A DNA stretch of 64,000 nt from Streptomyces sulphureus DSM 40104 (lineage in GTDB: Bacteria; Actinomycetota; Actinomycetes; Streptomycetales; Streptomycetaceae). Location of the stretch: contig NZ_KB905816.1 of NCBI RefSeq assembly GCF_000381025.1, forward strand, positions 372,001 through 436,000, given 5' to 3'. Positions 8,468 through 17,131 of this stretch are shown here, one piece after another. The number at the start of each line of letters is the position of its first letter. Position 1 is the stretch's first letter. The position numbers and the translations under genes are program-made. The notes beneath the pieces were generated by a model that worked only from the letters and a program-made list of their open reading frames with translations, did no database searches and was not told where the DNA came from.

Positions 8468-9321
8468 CCACCCTGAGCGAGTCCTACGCCCTTTCCAACG
8501 ACGTGCCCATTCCCAAGCTCGGGCTCGGCACGTGGTTCATCGACGACGACCAGGCCGCGCAAGCGGTCCGCGACGCCGTCCGGCTCGGCTACCGCAACAT
8601 CGACACCGCGCAGGCCTACCTCAACGAGCGCGGCGTAGGCGAGGGCGTGCGCACCGCGGACGTCCCTCGCTCGGAGCTGTTCGTGTCCACGAAGCTGGCC
8701 GCGGAGATCAAGGACTACGACCAGGCCGTCGCCGCGATCGACGAATCCTTGGCGACGATGGGACTGGAGCACGTCGACCTGATGCTGATCCACTCCCCGC
8801 AGCCGTGGGACGATTTCCGCGGCGGCGACTACGCCGAGGGCAACCGCGAGGCCTGGCGGGCTCTGGAGGATGCGTACAGGGCGGGCAAGGCCCGCTCCAT
8901 CGGCGTCTCGAACTTCCTGCAGGCCGACCTGGAGAACATCCTGTCGAGCTGCACGGTCGTCCCGCACGTCAACCAACTGCTCGCCCACGTCGGGAACACG
9001 CCCTTCGAGTTGATGGCCTACTGCGAGGCCAAGGGCATTCTCGTCGAGGCGTACTCGCCGATCGCACACGGCGAGATGCTGAAGAACGCCGAGGTCCAGG
9101 CGATGGCCGAGAGGTACGGCGTAAGCATCCCGCAGCTCTGCATCCGCTACACGCTCCAGTTGGGGACCGTGTCGTTGCCGAAGACGGCCAACCCCGAGCA
9201 CATGCGGTCCAACGCCCAGGTCGACTTCGCTGTCTCCGACGAGGACATGGCCGCGCTACGGCGCCTGAAGGCGCAGGACTACGGCGAGTACAGCGAATTC
9301 CCCGTCTACAGCGGCAAGTGA
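8464..9321 (+). CDS. Aldo/keto reductase
   Basis: A 285-residue AKR with the classic signatures: LGLGTWFIDDDQA at the N-terminus, GYRNIDTAQAYLNE (catalytic Asp and Tyr), MGLEHVDLMLIHSP (catalytic His) and ARSIGVSNF. It is an NADPH-dependent carbonyl reductase in a (beta/alpha)8 barrel. The ATG at 8464 overlaps the cupin stop. The last gene of the XRE-linked operon, it is followed by a strong hairpin. Its partners suggest reduction of a reactive carbonyl, but the substrate is unknown. Confidence 0.92.
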   Translation: MTTLSESYALSNDVPIPKLGLGTWFIDDDQAAQAVRDAVRLGYRNIDTAQAYLNERGVGEGVRTADVPRSELFVSTKLAAEIKDYDQAVAAIDESLATMGLEHVDLMLIHSPQPWDDFRGGDYAEGNREAWRALEDAYRAGKARSIGVSNFLQADLENILSSCTVVPHVNQLLAHVGNTPFELMAYCEAKGILVEAYSPIAHGEMLKNAEVQAMAERYGVSIPQLCIRYTLQLGTVSLPKTANPEHMRSNAQVDFAVSDEDMAALRRLKAQDYGEYSEFPVYSGK

Positions 9322-9333
9322 CCCGTCAGCTAC

Positions 9334-9367
9334 GGGGCTGGGGCGCGGCAACCCGCGCCCCAGCCCC
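9334..9367. terminator. Bidirectional hairpin between convergent AKR and GH92 genes
   Basis: A perfect 15-bp stem (GGGGCTGGGGCGCGG at 9334-9348 pairing with 9353-9367) with a 4-nt CAAC loop sits in the 63-bp gap between convergent genes. It has no U-tract, which is usual for actinomycete terminators. Confidence 0.8.
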
Positions 9368-9384
9368 GGGGCCGTCGCCGTCGT

Positions 9385-11838
9385 TCAGCGCGGCAGTGTC
9401 TCGGGGTCGGTCGCCCACGAGGTGTTGGGGCTGTCGGAGAGTCGGTGGTCGATGCGTCCGCCGTGGGTGGCGAGCTTCCCGCCGTCCCAAGAACGGTCGA
9501 GAGTACGGCCGTTGAGGCGCACCGAGTCGACGTAGGTGTGGTCGGCGTCGGCTTCCGGTGCGTTCACGGTGAGGTTCCTGCCTCCGGGGCGCTCGACCAC
9601 GGCGTGCGGGAACATCGGCGCGCCCAGCAGCATCGTCGCGGAGCCCGGCTGCTGCGGGTAGAGGCCGAGAGCTGAGAAGACGTACCAGGCCGACATCGTG
9701 CCCAGGTCGTCGTTGCCCGGCAGTCCGCCGGGCCCCGTGCCGTACTGCGTGTCCATGATCTCGCGCACGGTCTCCTGGGCCTTCCAGGGCTTGCCCAGCG
9801 CGTTGTAGAGCCAAGGCGTGTGGATGCCGGGCTCGTTGGTCGGGTCGTACCGCAACGGATCGCCGCCGCCGACGGACCAGGAGCCGTCGTCGGCGTGGAA
9901 GAAGCCGTCCAACCGCTCGGCGGCGTGCTCCCTGCCGCCCATGGCCTCGGCGAGGCCCTGCACGTCGTGCGGCACCATCCAGGTGTAGGTCGCGCTCGTG
10001 CCCTGCGCGAAGCCCTTCTCCTCGCCGGGCTCGAAGGGGGTGACCCAGGAGCCGTCCGCGTTGCGCGGCTGCGCCCATCCCTCGTCGTCGGTCGCCTCAG
10101 GGTTGAAGACGTTGCGCCAGTAGCCGGCGCGCTCCGACAACTCCGCGGCCCGGCGCGGCTTTCCGAGCTGCTTGGCCCAGTGTGCGAGCGCCGAGTCGGC
10201 GAGGGCGTTCTCCAGCGTCTCGGCCGCGCCGCCCCAGCAGTGGCAGTCGTCCTGGGGCGCGTACTTCTTCGCCAGGTACTCCTTCAGGTTCGGCCGCTGG
10301 CCTTCGCACTGCCCCGGGCAGCCGGCGTCCGAGAGCCCGTCGGGGTGGGGCACGGTGGCCTGCCGGTACAGCGAGTCGAACGCGCCCTCGACGTCGAAGT
10401 TGCGGACGCCCATCGCGTAGAACGTGGCCATCGTGGCGGCCGACGGGTCGCCGGTCATCACATGTGTCGGGCCGCTGATGTGCACCCATCGGTCCCAGAC
10501 GCCGCCGTTCTGCCGGGAGAAGTTGTAGAGCGACTGCGCGAAGTCGCCCGCCACACGCGGCTTGAGGAGCGCGAGGAGTTGGATGTGCGCCCGGTACTGG
10601 TCCCAGCCGGAGAAGTTGCTGTACTGCGCGCGCTGTCCCCGCTCGACGCGGTGCGTGCGGCCGTCCATCCCCGGGTACCTGCCGTCGGCGTCGCTGATGA
10701 GGTTGGGCTGCAGGAGGGAGTGGTAGAGCGCGGTGGCGAAGGCGGTGCGCTGTTCTCCCGTGCCTCCGTCCGTGCGGATGCGCCGCAACTCCCTGTCCCA
10801 GGCGTGCTCTCCGGCCTGTGCCACGTCCTCGACGCCCGAGGTCCGCGGGATCTCGCGGCGCAGGTTCGCCTCCGCTCCGGCCTGGCTCACGTAGGAGATG
10901 CCGATGCGCATGCCGACGGGATCGCCGTCGCTCGTGTCGAAGCCGACGTAGCCGCCCGAGCCGCGTCCGGCCCGCTCCTCTCCGGTGGCGTAGCCCTCTC
11001 CGCCGCCGCCCGAGGTGGAGCCGGGAGAGAGTTCGTCGTCGTGCCAGGTCCCTGTACGCGCGAAGGCGTGGTCGAACGAGGCGCTGAAGTGGAGTCGGTA
11101 GTAGCTCTTGCGGTTGTTCTCACCGCCGTTGGCGCGGCGGCCGCAGAAGGCGCCGGTGTGGACCCAGCCGGTGACCTTCTGGTGCTTCTCGTCGATCTCG
11201 ACGTGCGCGTCCTCGCTCCCGTTGAGGGAGTTGGAGACGCGGAAGAGGAGGTTCGCCGGCTTGTCGGAGGGGAAGTCGAACTCGGCCGCGCCGGCCCGTT
11301 CGCTCACCGCGAGGTCGCTGGTCACGCCGGAGTCGAGCCCGAGCGTGTAGCGGCCGGGGGTGGCGCGCTCGTCGTCGTGCGAGAAGTCCTCGGCGTAGAG
11401 CTCGTCTTCGCTGTCGGCCGAGGGTGAGGAGGTGACGTCCTTGGCGAGCGGCATGATCGGTATGTCGCCCGCGGCGCCGGGGTCACAGCCCGCGCCGTTG
11501 ACGTGGGTCAGGCTGAACCCGCGGGTGCGGGTGACGTCGTAGGAGTAGCCGTTGGCGGCGCCCGTGCTGGTCTGGTCGCCCTTGGTGCTCGTGGGCGACC
11601 AGGCCATCATGCCGTGCGGGAGGACGGCGCCCGGGTAGGTGTTCCCGTCGTTGGCGGAGCCGATGAGCGGATCCACCTCGGACGACGGGCTGTCGGCACC
11701 GACGGCCCGCGCCTCGGACGCCAGCGCGGGCGGTGTGGCGGGCAGCACCGACGTGGCGGCGAGCGCCAGCGTTCCTCCGAGGAGCCCCGCCGTCCTGCGC
11801 CGCGTGCGTCGGGCGCCGCGGGATCTTCCGACCACCAT
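9385..11838 (-). CDS. Secreted GH92 family alpha-mannosidase
   Basis: About 817 residues. An N-terminal export signal with an arginine-rich start (RGARRTRRRTAGLLGG, possibly Tat) ends near ALASEARA. The GH92 domains follow: an N-terminal beta-sandwich beginning VDPLIGSANDGNTYPGAVLPHG, and the (alpha/alpha)6 barrel with FSGWDQYRAHIQLL, NEPGIHTPWLYN and GNDDLGTMSAWYVFSALG, all typical of calcium-dependent exo-alpha-mannosidases. It likely trims mannans or N-glycans outside the cell. ATG 11838 or GTG 11841 could start it; both follow GGAGGGG. The long open frame on the opposite strand is a codon-bias shadow. Confidence 0.93.
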   Translation of the reverse strand: MVVGRSRGARRTRRRTAGLLGGTLALAATSVLPATPPALASEARAVGADSPSSEVDPLIGSANDGNTYPGAVLPHGMMAWSPTSTKGDQTSTGAANGYSYDVTRTRGFSLTHVNGAGCDPGAAGDIPIMPLAKDVTSSPSADSEDELYAEDFSHDDERATPGRYTLGLDSGVTSDLAVSERAGAAEFDFPSDKPANLLFRVSNSLNGSEDAHVEIDEKHQKVTGWVHTGAFCGRRANGGENNRKSYYRLHFSASFDHAFARTGTWHDDELSPGSTSGGGGEGYATGEERAGRGSGGYVGFDTSDGDPVGMRIGISYVSQAGAEANLRREIPRTSGVEDVAQAGEHAWDRELRRIRTDGGTGEQRTAFATALYHSLLQPNLISDADGRYPGMDGRTHRVERGQRAQYSNFSGWDQYRAHIQLLALLKPRVAGDFAQSLYNFSRQNGGVWDRWVHISGPTHVMTGDPSAATMATFYAMGVRNFDVEGAFDSLYRQATVPHPDGLSDAGCPGQCEGQRPNLKEYLAKKYAPQDDCHCWGGAAETLENALADSALAHWAKQLGKPRRAAELSERAGYWRNVFNPEATDDEGWAQPRNADGSWVTPFEPGEEKGFAQGTSATYTWMVPHDVQGLAEAMGGREHAAERLDGFFHADDGSWSVGGGDPLRYDPTNEPGIHTPWLYNALGKPWKAQETVREIMDTQYGTGPGGLPGNDDLGTMSAWYVFSALGLYPQQPGSATMLLGAPMFPHAVVERPGGRNLTVNAPEADADHTYVDSVRLNGRTLDRSWDGGKLATHGGRIDHRLSDSPNTSWATDPETLPR

Positions 11839-11841
11839 CAC

Positions 11842-12311
11842 GTCTTCCCCTCCGGGGTGTTGAGATCAGCTCGGCCGACTCTACGGACGCTTTCGCCGCG
11901 GGGATAGACATCGTTGTCAATTCGCGGCGGACTTCTCGTGAACGGAACGTGGGAGCGAGGGTCCGGCCCAGGTGCGGTGCGTCCTCTGGCCGAGGGCATC
12001 CGCCTGGGCATGCATCGGGTGTTCGGCCAAGTCCGCGTTTTTCGCGGGGCGTTGGACCGGTCGAAGAGAGACGGCAGGCTCTTCCGCTCGGTTCAGGCGT
12101 GCCGTCCCCCTCGGTCGGAATCGTCCCCAGCCGGGACCCGAGACAGCGTCACGTCGCGGCCCCCCACCATCCATGGACCGGACCTGATACGCCACCACAT
12201 CAGCCCCTCGTTCGACGCGACCGCCTCGCCGTTCACCATCGGCTCCTCAACTCGTGCTCTTGCGGGGTTTGTGCACGGCCGAGGACGCCGGTTTCCCGCG
12301 GTCGCCCTGAC
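11842..12311. other. Gene-free region upstream of the GH92 gene
   Basis: This stretch of about 470 bp holds the GH92 promoter and the 3' flank of the phosphatase gene. Open frames here lack ribosome-binding sites and recognisable products. The only signal I see is the GACATCGTTGTC element near 11910. Confidence 0.6.
11907..11918. promoter_or_regulatory. GACATCGTTGTC near-palindrome upstream of GH92
   Basis: A 12-bp near-palindrome with a central CG lies 69 bp upstream of the GH92 start. It differs at one base from the perfect GACAACGTTGTC upstream of the neighbouring phosphatase gene. The architecture fits a LacI-family operator. A shared regulator for both secreted enzymes is inferred. Confidence 0.55.
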
Positions 12312-15300
12312 TCACTCCCCGGTGGAGCCCGGCACGGCGGACTGCTTCGCGTCCGGCGCCTTGACCGGTACGCCCTCGGTGTCCACGGTCGTCCCGTTCA
12401 CCGTGAGCCGCCCGTCCGCGTCCGTGCCGACCTCGGCGCTCATCGCTGCGGCCAGGTTCAGACGCTGCCAACTACCGGCGCCGTCCCGGTCGTCGAGCGC
12501 ATACCCCGACTCGATCTGCGTGGCGGCCAGCACGGCGCGCCGCTCGTCGGCCGAGAGCTTCGGGAAGGCTGTCAGCAGCAGGTCCTCCGCCCCCTGGGGG
12601 ACGGACGGGGGAAGGTCCTCCGAGCCGATCTGCGGGAATCCGTACGTCATGCGCTGCTCGTAGACGTCCAGCGCCTCGGCGGTGGGCAGGTACGGCTTCT
12701 CCCCGGCGAGGCACTTCCCGAGCGTGGTGCCCGCGCCTGCCTCGCGGCACTTGTGCGCGAGCACGCCCCGCAGTTCGCCCTTCGCCTGCATCAGCAGGGT
12801 GCGGAACTGCGGGTCGGACCAGCGGACCTGCGCGGTCTTCGCACCGACGATCCGTCCGCCCATGATGTCGGTCGGGTAGTGGAAGGACAGCAGGATGCGG
12901 TTGTCGCCGTACTCGGAGGCGCGCGCCAGGATCTGCGGGGCCAACTCGGGGAGCAGCGTGGCCATGACGATCCCCTGCGCGTACCCGTGGCTGGTGTGGC
13001 CGCTCGGGAAGGAGCCGTCTCCGGCGAGGCCCTCGTAGCCCTCGGGCGTGTCCCACTGCCTGATGAGACCTTCGTCGTTGGTAAAGCCCATCCGTACGAA
13101 GGGGCGCTTGTACTGGTAGTTGTCCTTGGCGGTCTGGTACCAGTCGTCGTCCGAGGTCGGCGTCTTCTCGACGCGACGGGAGAGCAGCGCCTTCGTCTTG
13201 GGCAGCTCCCCGTTCTTCAGGGCGTCCTTGTACAGGGGGCCGAGTGCGCTGCCCAGCCCGTCCTCCATCGTCTCGTACGGGCTGCCCGCGCCGTCGACGA
13301 GCGCCTTGCGCACCTGGGGATCGCCGCGCTCCTCGTGCGCGTTGTTGATGTCGACGACCTTCCTGTCGTTGCGCGCCTCCAGTTCGTCGTAGGTGGTGCC
13401 CTTCGGCAGCTCCTCGTTCGGGCCCATGAGGCTCGGTGTGCCGCTCGCGTCCTCGAAGGAACGCAGCAGCCACGTGAAGTAATCGCCGCCGTCGGGCGCG
13501 TCGGGCAGCTCGTCCGAGTCGTAGGCGGTGTCCAGTTGGGAGTCGGTGAACGGTTGGGAGGCGTCGGTCTGCGCCAGCCGCGGCAGCTCGAAGTAGGCGT
13601 CCGAACTGGTGCTGTTGGCCTGGTGCACCTCCACGGCCAACGTGTTCTCGCCGGCGCGCAGTTGGGAAGCGGGCACCGTGAACTCCGACCGTGCCGGGTC
13701 CTTCTCGCCGCCGGTGCCGTCGGGGGTCTGGTACTGGAGGTTCTTCGAGATCTCGGAGTCGTTCCAACCGGTGACGCGGCGGCCGTTGAGGTACACCGTC
13801 GCCGTGTCGTCGTAGACGACCGAGCCGGCCAGCCCGGTGAGCGCGTCGATCGTCGACTGCTCCATCGTGAAGGACGTCCGGAAGAAGTACGCCTCCAGAG
13901 CGTCGCCCGTCTCCTTGTGCAGGTTCAACTTGGTTTCGACAGGGAAGTCCTCGCCGAGGTCCGTGCCGTCGTCCTTGACGCCGAAGGGTCCCCCGGCCTC
14001 CTTCCACGGCGCGTTGCCGGTGTCGAAGTCCGGCCGCGTCCACTCGGTGCGGTCCTGTGCACCGTCCGCCGGGTCCACGTCGGGGGCGTCCAGGTAGCTC
14101 CAGGTGGTCGAGGAGTCCACCGCCGCCTTGCCGAGTTCGATGTCGTCCACCCAGCCGGAGACGGGGGCGGCGGCCTTCGCGGCGGGGTTGTCGTAGCGGA
14201 GCAGCACGTCGGTGACGCGCTTGCCCGCGAGGTCTCCCAGATCCACCGACACCCTGTTCCAGGAGCCCGGTGTCAGCGTGGCGCCGTGTGCCTCGGCGTC
14301 CTGCGGCCGTCCGTCGGTGTCGCGCAGGGCTCCGTCGGAGGTCACCGTGCGCGGGTGGCTGCCGTCCGGGTCCGTGTAGACGACGTCGAGCGCGGCGTGC
14401 GCGGAGGCGGCATCCGTCGGGCGGATCGCATAGGTCAACTCCGCGTCGTCGCCGAGGGATACGTCGAGCTCGGAGCGGACCACCACCGTCGAGCCCGCAC
14501 CGCCCTGCTGCAGAGTGCGCCCGGCGTACCTGAGCGCATGGCTGCCGTCCGCCGCGCCGACCGACTCGGCGTTCTCCACGGACGCCCCGAGCGCTGAGGC
14601 CCGGGTGCCGGCGGAGCTGCGCAGGGTCCAGTCGGCGATCTGCAGCTTCTCGTGGTCGTCCGAGGAGCCGTCGCACCGCTCGGCGCAGTTCTCCGTGACC
14701 CGGAGTTGGTAGTAGCGGTATCTGCCGGGGTCGTCGATCGAGTAGAAGTTGGTCTGCAGACGCTTGTCGAAGTCCTGCTCGGCCTTACTGTCCAGCGTCG
14801 TCCACGAGGGGTCGTCGGCGTCCGAGGCGGCGTCGGGGCTGTTGCTGCCGAGCACGGTCCAGGCTCGGGGGTCGCGCGGTGCCGCGTCGTCCCCTGCCGT
14901 GAGGGAGTACCGCGTGACGGCGGCCGGGTCGGCGAGGCGGTAGATCGCGTGCACGGGCCGGGAGGACGTCGGCTTGCCGCTGCCGCGCGCGTACCACTTG
15001 GTGGAGCCGTCGTCGTCCGCGAGGTTCGAGACGTGCTCGCCCGGCCGTTCGTCGTTGGGGTGGTTCGAAGCCACCGACTCGACGGTCGTGTTGACCCGCG
15101 TCGTCTCGCCCCGCAGGTTCTCTGCGGGGCCGCGGCCGGCGAAGCCCGCAGGCCGGGGCGTGCCGGCCTCGTACGAGGTGGACCAGTAGCCGTCGGCGCT
15201 CGGCGCTCCGGCCGTATCCGCGCCCGAGGCGCTCACGGGCTGGACGCCGACCGAGACCACCATGAGCGATGCCGCCAGCATCGCGACCCGGCCACCGGTC

Positions 15301-15317
15301 CTTCTCAACACGCTCAC
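12312..15317 (-). CDS. Secreted multidomain PAP2-type phosphatase
   Basis: About 1001 residues. A signal peptide ends near VQPVSASG. Next come an F5/8-type (discoidin) carbohydrate-binding region (NLADDDGSTKWYARG to YYQLRVTEN), a concanavalin/LamG-like segment (LELDV-type strands near residues 260-380), a second beta-sandwich with YLNGRRVTGWN, and a C-terminal vanadium-haloperoxidase/PAP2 acid phosphatase domain. That domain carries all three motifs: KDNYQYKRP (K-x6-RP), GSFPSGHTSHG, and NRILLSFHYPTD (R-x-H-x3-D type). It likely releases phosphate from extracellular polymers. The GTG at 15317 follows a GAGAGAGA stretch. The longer upstream frame looks non-coding. Confidence 0.88.
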   Translation of the reverse strand: MSVLRRTGGRVAMLAASLMVVSVGVQPVSASGADTAGAPSADGYWSTSYEAGTPRPAGFAGRGPAENLRGETTRVNTTVESVASNHPNDERPGEHVSNLADDDGSTKWYARGSGKPTSSRPVHAIYRLADPAAVTRYSLTAGDDAAPRDPRAWTVLGSNSPDAASDADDPSWTTLDSKAEQDFDKRLQTNFYSIDDPGRYRYYQLRVTENCAERCDGSSDDHEKLQIADWTLRSSAGTRASALGASVENAESVGAADGSHALRYAGRTLQQGGAGSTVVVRSELDVSLGDDAELTYAIRPTDAASAHAALDVVYTDPDGSHPRTVTSDGALRDTDGRPQDAEAHGATLTPGSWNRVSVDLGDLAGKRVTDVLLRYDNPAAKAAAPVSGWVDDIELGKAAVDSSTTWSYLDAPDVDPADGAQDRTEWTRPDFDTGNAPWKEAGGPFGVKDDGTDLGEDFPVETKLNLHKETGDALEAYFFRTSFTMEQSTIDALTGLAGSVVYDDTATVYLNGRRVTGWNDSEISKNLQYQTPDGTGGEKDPARSEFTVPASQLRAGENTLAVEVHQANSTSSDAYFELPRLAQTDASQPFTDSQLDTAYDSDELPDAPDGGDYFTWLLRSFEDASGTPSLMGPNEELPKGTTYDELEARNDRKVVDINNAHEERGDPQVRKALVDGAGSPYETMEDGLGSALGPLYKDALKNGELPKTKALLSRRVEKTPTSDDDWYQTAKDNYQYKRPFVRMGFTNDEGLIRQWDTPEGYEGLAGDGSFPSGHTSHGYAQGIVMATLLPELAPQILARASEYGDNRILLSFHYPTDIMGGRIVGAKTAQVRWSDPQFRTLLMQAKGELRGVLAHKCREAGAGTTLGKCLAGEKPYLPTAEALDVYEQRMTYGFPQIGSEDLPPSVPQGAEDLLLTAFPKLSADERRAVLAATQIESGYALDDRDGAGSWQRLNLAAAMSAEVGTDADGRLTVNGTTVDTEGVPVKAPDAKQSAVPGSTGE

Positions 15318-15693
15318 AGTGTTCTCTCTCTCGGCTCGGCCAGCGACGGGGACAACGTTGTCAGCGCAAGTCAGCGTGGAGGGCTCGTCGGTACATGTCA
15401 ATGCATGCGACACGGGGTGGTGTGGACTGAAGTACCGCCGGGGGCCGGGGTGTTGGGTGCACGTGCCGAGTGACCGGGGCGGTTGGTGCGTCCGTCGAGT
15501 CCGGGGCGCATGTCCGGCCGGCATCCCCGACGACGCCCCTTCCGGAAGAACGCATCGTCGACGAACGACACAGCCGCCTCACACTCTGCTTGCCCTGCTC
15601 CTGCTCGGTCGGGGCTCTGGTGGCCATGCGTGACGAGCGAGCAGAGGCAGCAGCCGAGCGACGGCCCCGGGTCGCCCAGCGCAAAGCATCAGG
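15318..15693. other. Gene-free region upstream of the phosphatase
   Basis: It contains the phosphatase promoter with its GACAACGTTGTC element and then about 330 bp in which I recognise no gene. Short frames on both strands look like random high-GC translation. Confidence 0.5.
15351..15362. promoter_or_regulatory. Perfect GACAACGTTGTC palindrome upstream of the phosphatase
   Basis: A perfect 12-bp palindrome with a central CG lies 34 bp upstream of the GTG start, where a bound repressor would block transcription. It matches the GH92 upstream element at 11 of 12 positions and has LacI-type operator geometry. Confidence 0.6.
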
Positions 15694-15858
15694 TCACCGG
15701 GTTCTCCCCCGCGCCTTCAACGGCGTAGCCGGCAGCTCCGGAGCCTCCAGCCGGTCCCCGTCGTACCCGTGCACATTGCCGAAGCGGTTGCCGGACATCC
15801 AGTCCTGACGGGCCGCCACGATCTCCTCGCCCGACCGCCCGACGAAGTTCCACCACAT
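15694..15858 (-). pseudogene. 3' fragment of a pirin-family gene
   Basis: Fifty-four codons ending in TGA at 15694 encode the C-terminal end of a pirin. MWWNFVGRSGEEIVAARQDW is the conserved pirin C-terminal motif, followed by FGNVHGYDGDRLEAPELP. Upstream of the Met codon the reading frame immediately loses pirin similarity, so the 5' part is missing. The break lies about 95 bp from the start of a tyrosine integrase gene. The fragment is probably the host-gene tail left beside an integrative element or after a rearrangement; no matching 5' half occurs in this window. Confidence 0.8.
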
Positions 15859-15953
15859 ACCACGTGTTTCCCGGTTCGCCCCAGGTCAGTGGCTGGAGGA
15901 ACTCTCGACGGTCAGCAAAAGGTCAGCATCGGCCGCCCGAGGAGGCAGCACGC

Positions 15954-17111
15954 ATGGCAAGCCAGGCACTCGCTCACGGGATGGGGACGTTCTTCAAGGA
16001 CTGCGAGCATCCCCGCTCGCGATGGTCCAAGTGCCCGCACACCTACAAGATCCGCTACCGGGACGTCGCCGGTAGGCAGAAGGAGGAGGCCGGCTACACG
16101 ACCCAGGAGCGGGCGGTCTCCCGTTTGACGGAGCTCTACAACCTGAAGAAGACCGCACCCCGCAGTCTCAGCAAGATCGAACGCGTGCGCACCTACGGTC
16201 CCATGCGGTTCGAGGACTACGCACGCGAATGGCGCGCCGGCCAAAGGGACTTGGGGCCGGCGTCCCTACGGCATCTCGACTCGCTGCTCGCGCACCATCT
16301 TCTCCCTGCCTTCGCCAGCCGCCGCATGGACTCTTTCGACCACAAGGTCATCGACAGGTTCGTGCAAGGCATGGAAGCCCAAGAAATCGGCCAAGCCGCC
16401 CAGTTGAACGCTTTCGAAAAGCTCAAGGCGATACTTCTCGACGCCCATAAGCTCGGCCTCTACGACGAAGACCCATTGGAAGGCGTCAAGCCACCTCAGT
16501 ACGCACCAGACCGCGCTGTCATCCCCTCCCCCAGCCAGCTCCGGTTGATCCGGGACGCGAGCAACGACACGTTCCGCCTCGTCACCGACCTCATGAGCGG
16601 CTGCGGCCTCCGCAACGGAGAAGCCCTCGCCGTCAACCTCAACAATCTCGTGGCCAACGATGTCTACCGCGTCTGCGAACAGGTCAACCAGACCACCCAG
16701 ACCTACGCCCCACTCAAGCACCGCAAACGAGGCGACTACCGGGACGTCCCCCTGCCGGCCAGCGTGCGCGAAACCATCGAGCGGTACGCCGAGAAGCACG
16801 GCGACATCGACGGCTACCTGCTCAGGAACCCCAAGGACGCCGCCAGGCCACTCCCCAACCACTCGCTCGACAACCTGTGGCGCCGAGTCATCCGCCAGCG
16901 CGCCCGGATCGGCATCCCAAACGGAATGGTCCTCTACGGGCTACGCCACTTCTTCGCCTCGAACTGCCTGACCCACGGAATACCCATCACCGATGTCGCG
17001 GAATGGATGGGCCACCGAAGCGTCGATATCACCTTCAGGATCTACCGCCACCTGCTCCCAGGCTCCATCGGCCGAGCCGCTGAGACCCTAAACCTTGCTC
17101 TGGCGAGCTAA
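15954..17111 (+). CDS. int: Tyrosine site-specific integrase
   Basis: A 385-residue phage/ICE-type integrase. The N-terminus has an Arm-type fold with a CxxH-like cluster (KDCEHPRSRWSKCPHTYKIRY), a SAM-like core-binding domain follows (about residues 85-175), and then the catalytic domain. Catalytic residues visible are Arg in GCGLRNGEA, Arg-His in YGLRHFFAS, His in WMGHRSVDIT and the nucleophile Tyr in FRIYRHLLPG. The box-II His of the usual HxLRH is Tyr (YGLRH). ATG 15954 is well placed after CGAGGAGG; the extension to 15864 is unsupported. It reads towards the excisionase-like gene. Confidence 0.92.
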   Translation: MASQALAHGMGTFFKDCEHPRSRWSKCPHTYKIRYRDVAGRQKEEAGYTTQERAVSRLTELYNLKKTAPRSLSKIERVRTYGPMRFEDYAREWRAGQRDLGPASLRHLDSLLAHHLLPAFASRRMDSFDHKVIDRFVQGMEAQEIGQAAQLNAFEKLKAILLDAHKLGLYDEDPLEGVKPPQYAPDRAVIPSPSQLRLIRDASNDTFRLVTDLMSGCGLRNGEALAVNLNNLVANDVYRVCEQVNQTTQTYAPLKHRKRGDYRDVPLPASVRETIERYAEKHGDIDGYLLRNPKDAARPLPNHSLDNLWRRVIRQRARIGIPNGMVLYGLRHFFASNCLTHGIPITDVAEWMGHRSVDITFRIYRHLLPGSIGRAAETLNLALAS

Positions 17112-17131
17112 ACTTCGTAGCGGAAATCACC

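Noticed and set aside
11917-12198. A minus-strand 93-codon frame upstream of the GH92 gene
   Set aside because: No ribosome-binding site, no recognisable product, and it covers the putative operator and promoter region.
11733-14597. A 954-codon open frame on the plus strand opposite the secreted phosphatase and the GH92 start
   Set aside because: It is a codon-bias shadow of high-GC minus-strand genes, with no ribosome-binding site and no recognisable domain.
15694-15858. The idea that this pirin fragment is the phiC31 attB site
   Set aside because: The phiC31 attB lies in a different part of the pirin gene, its integrase is a serine recombinase, and the enzyme here is a tyrosine recombinase.
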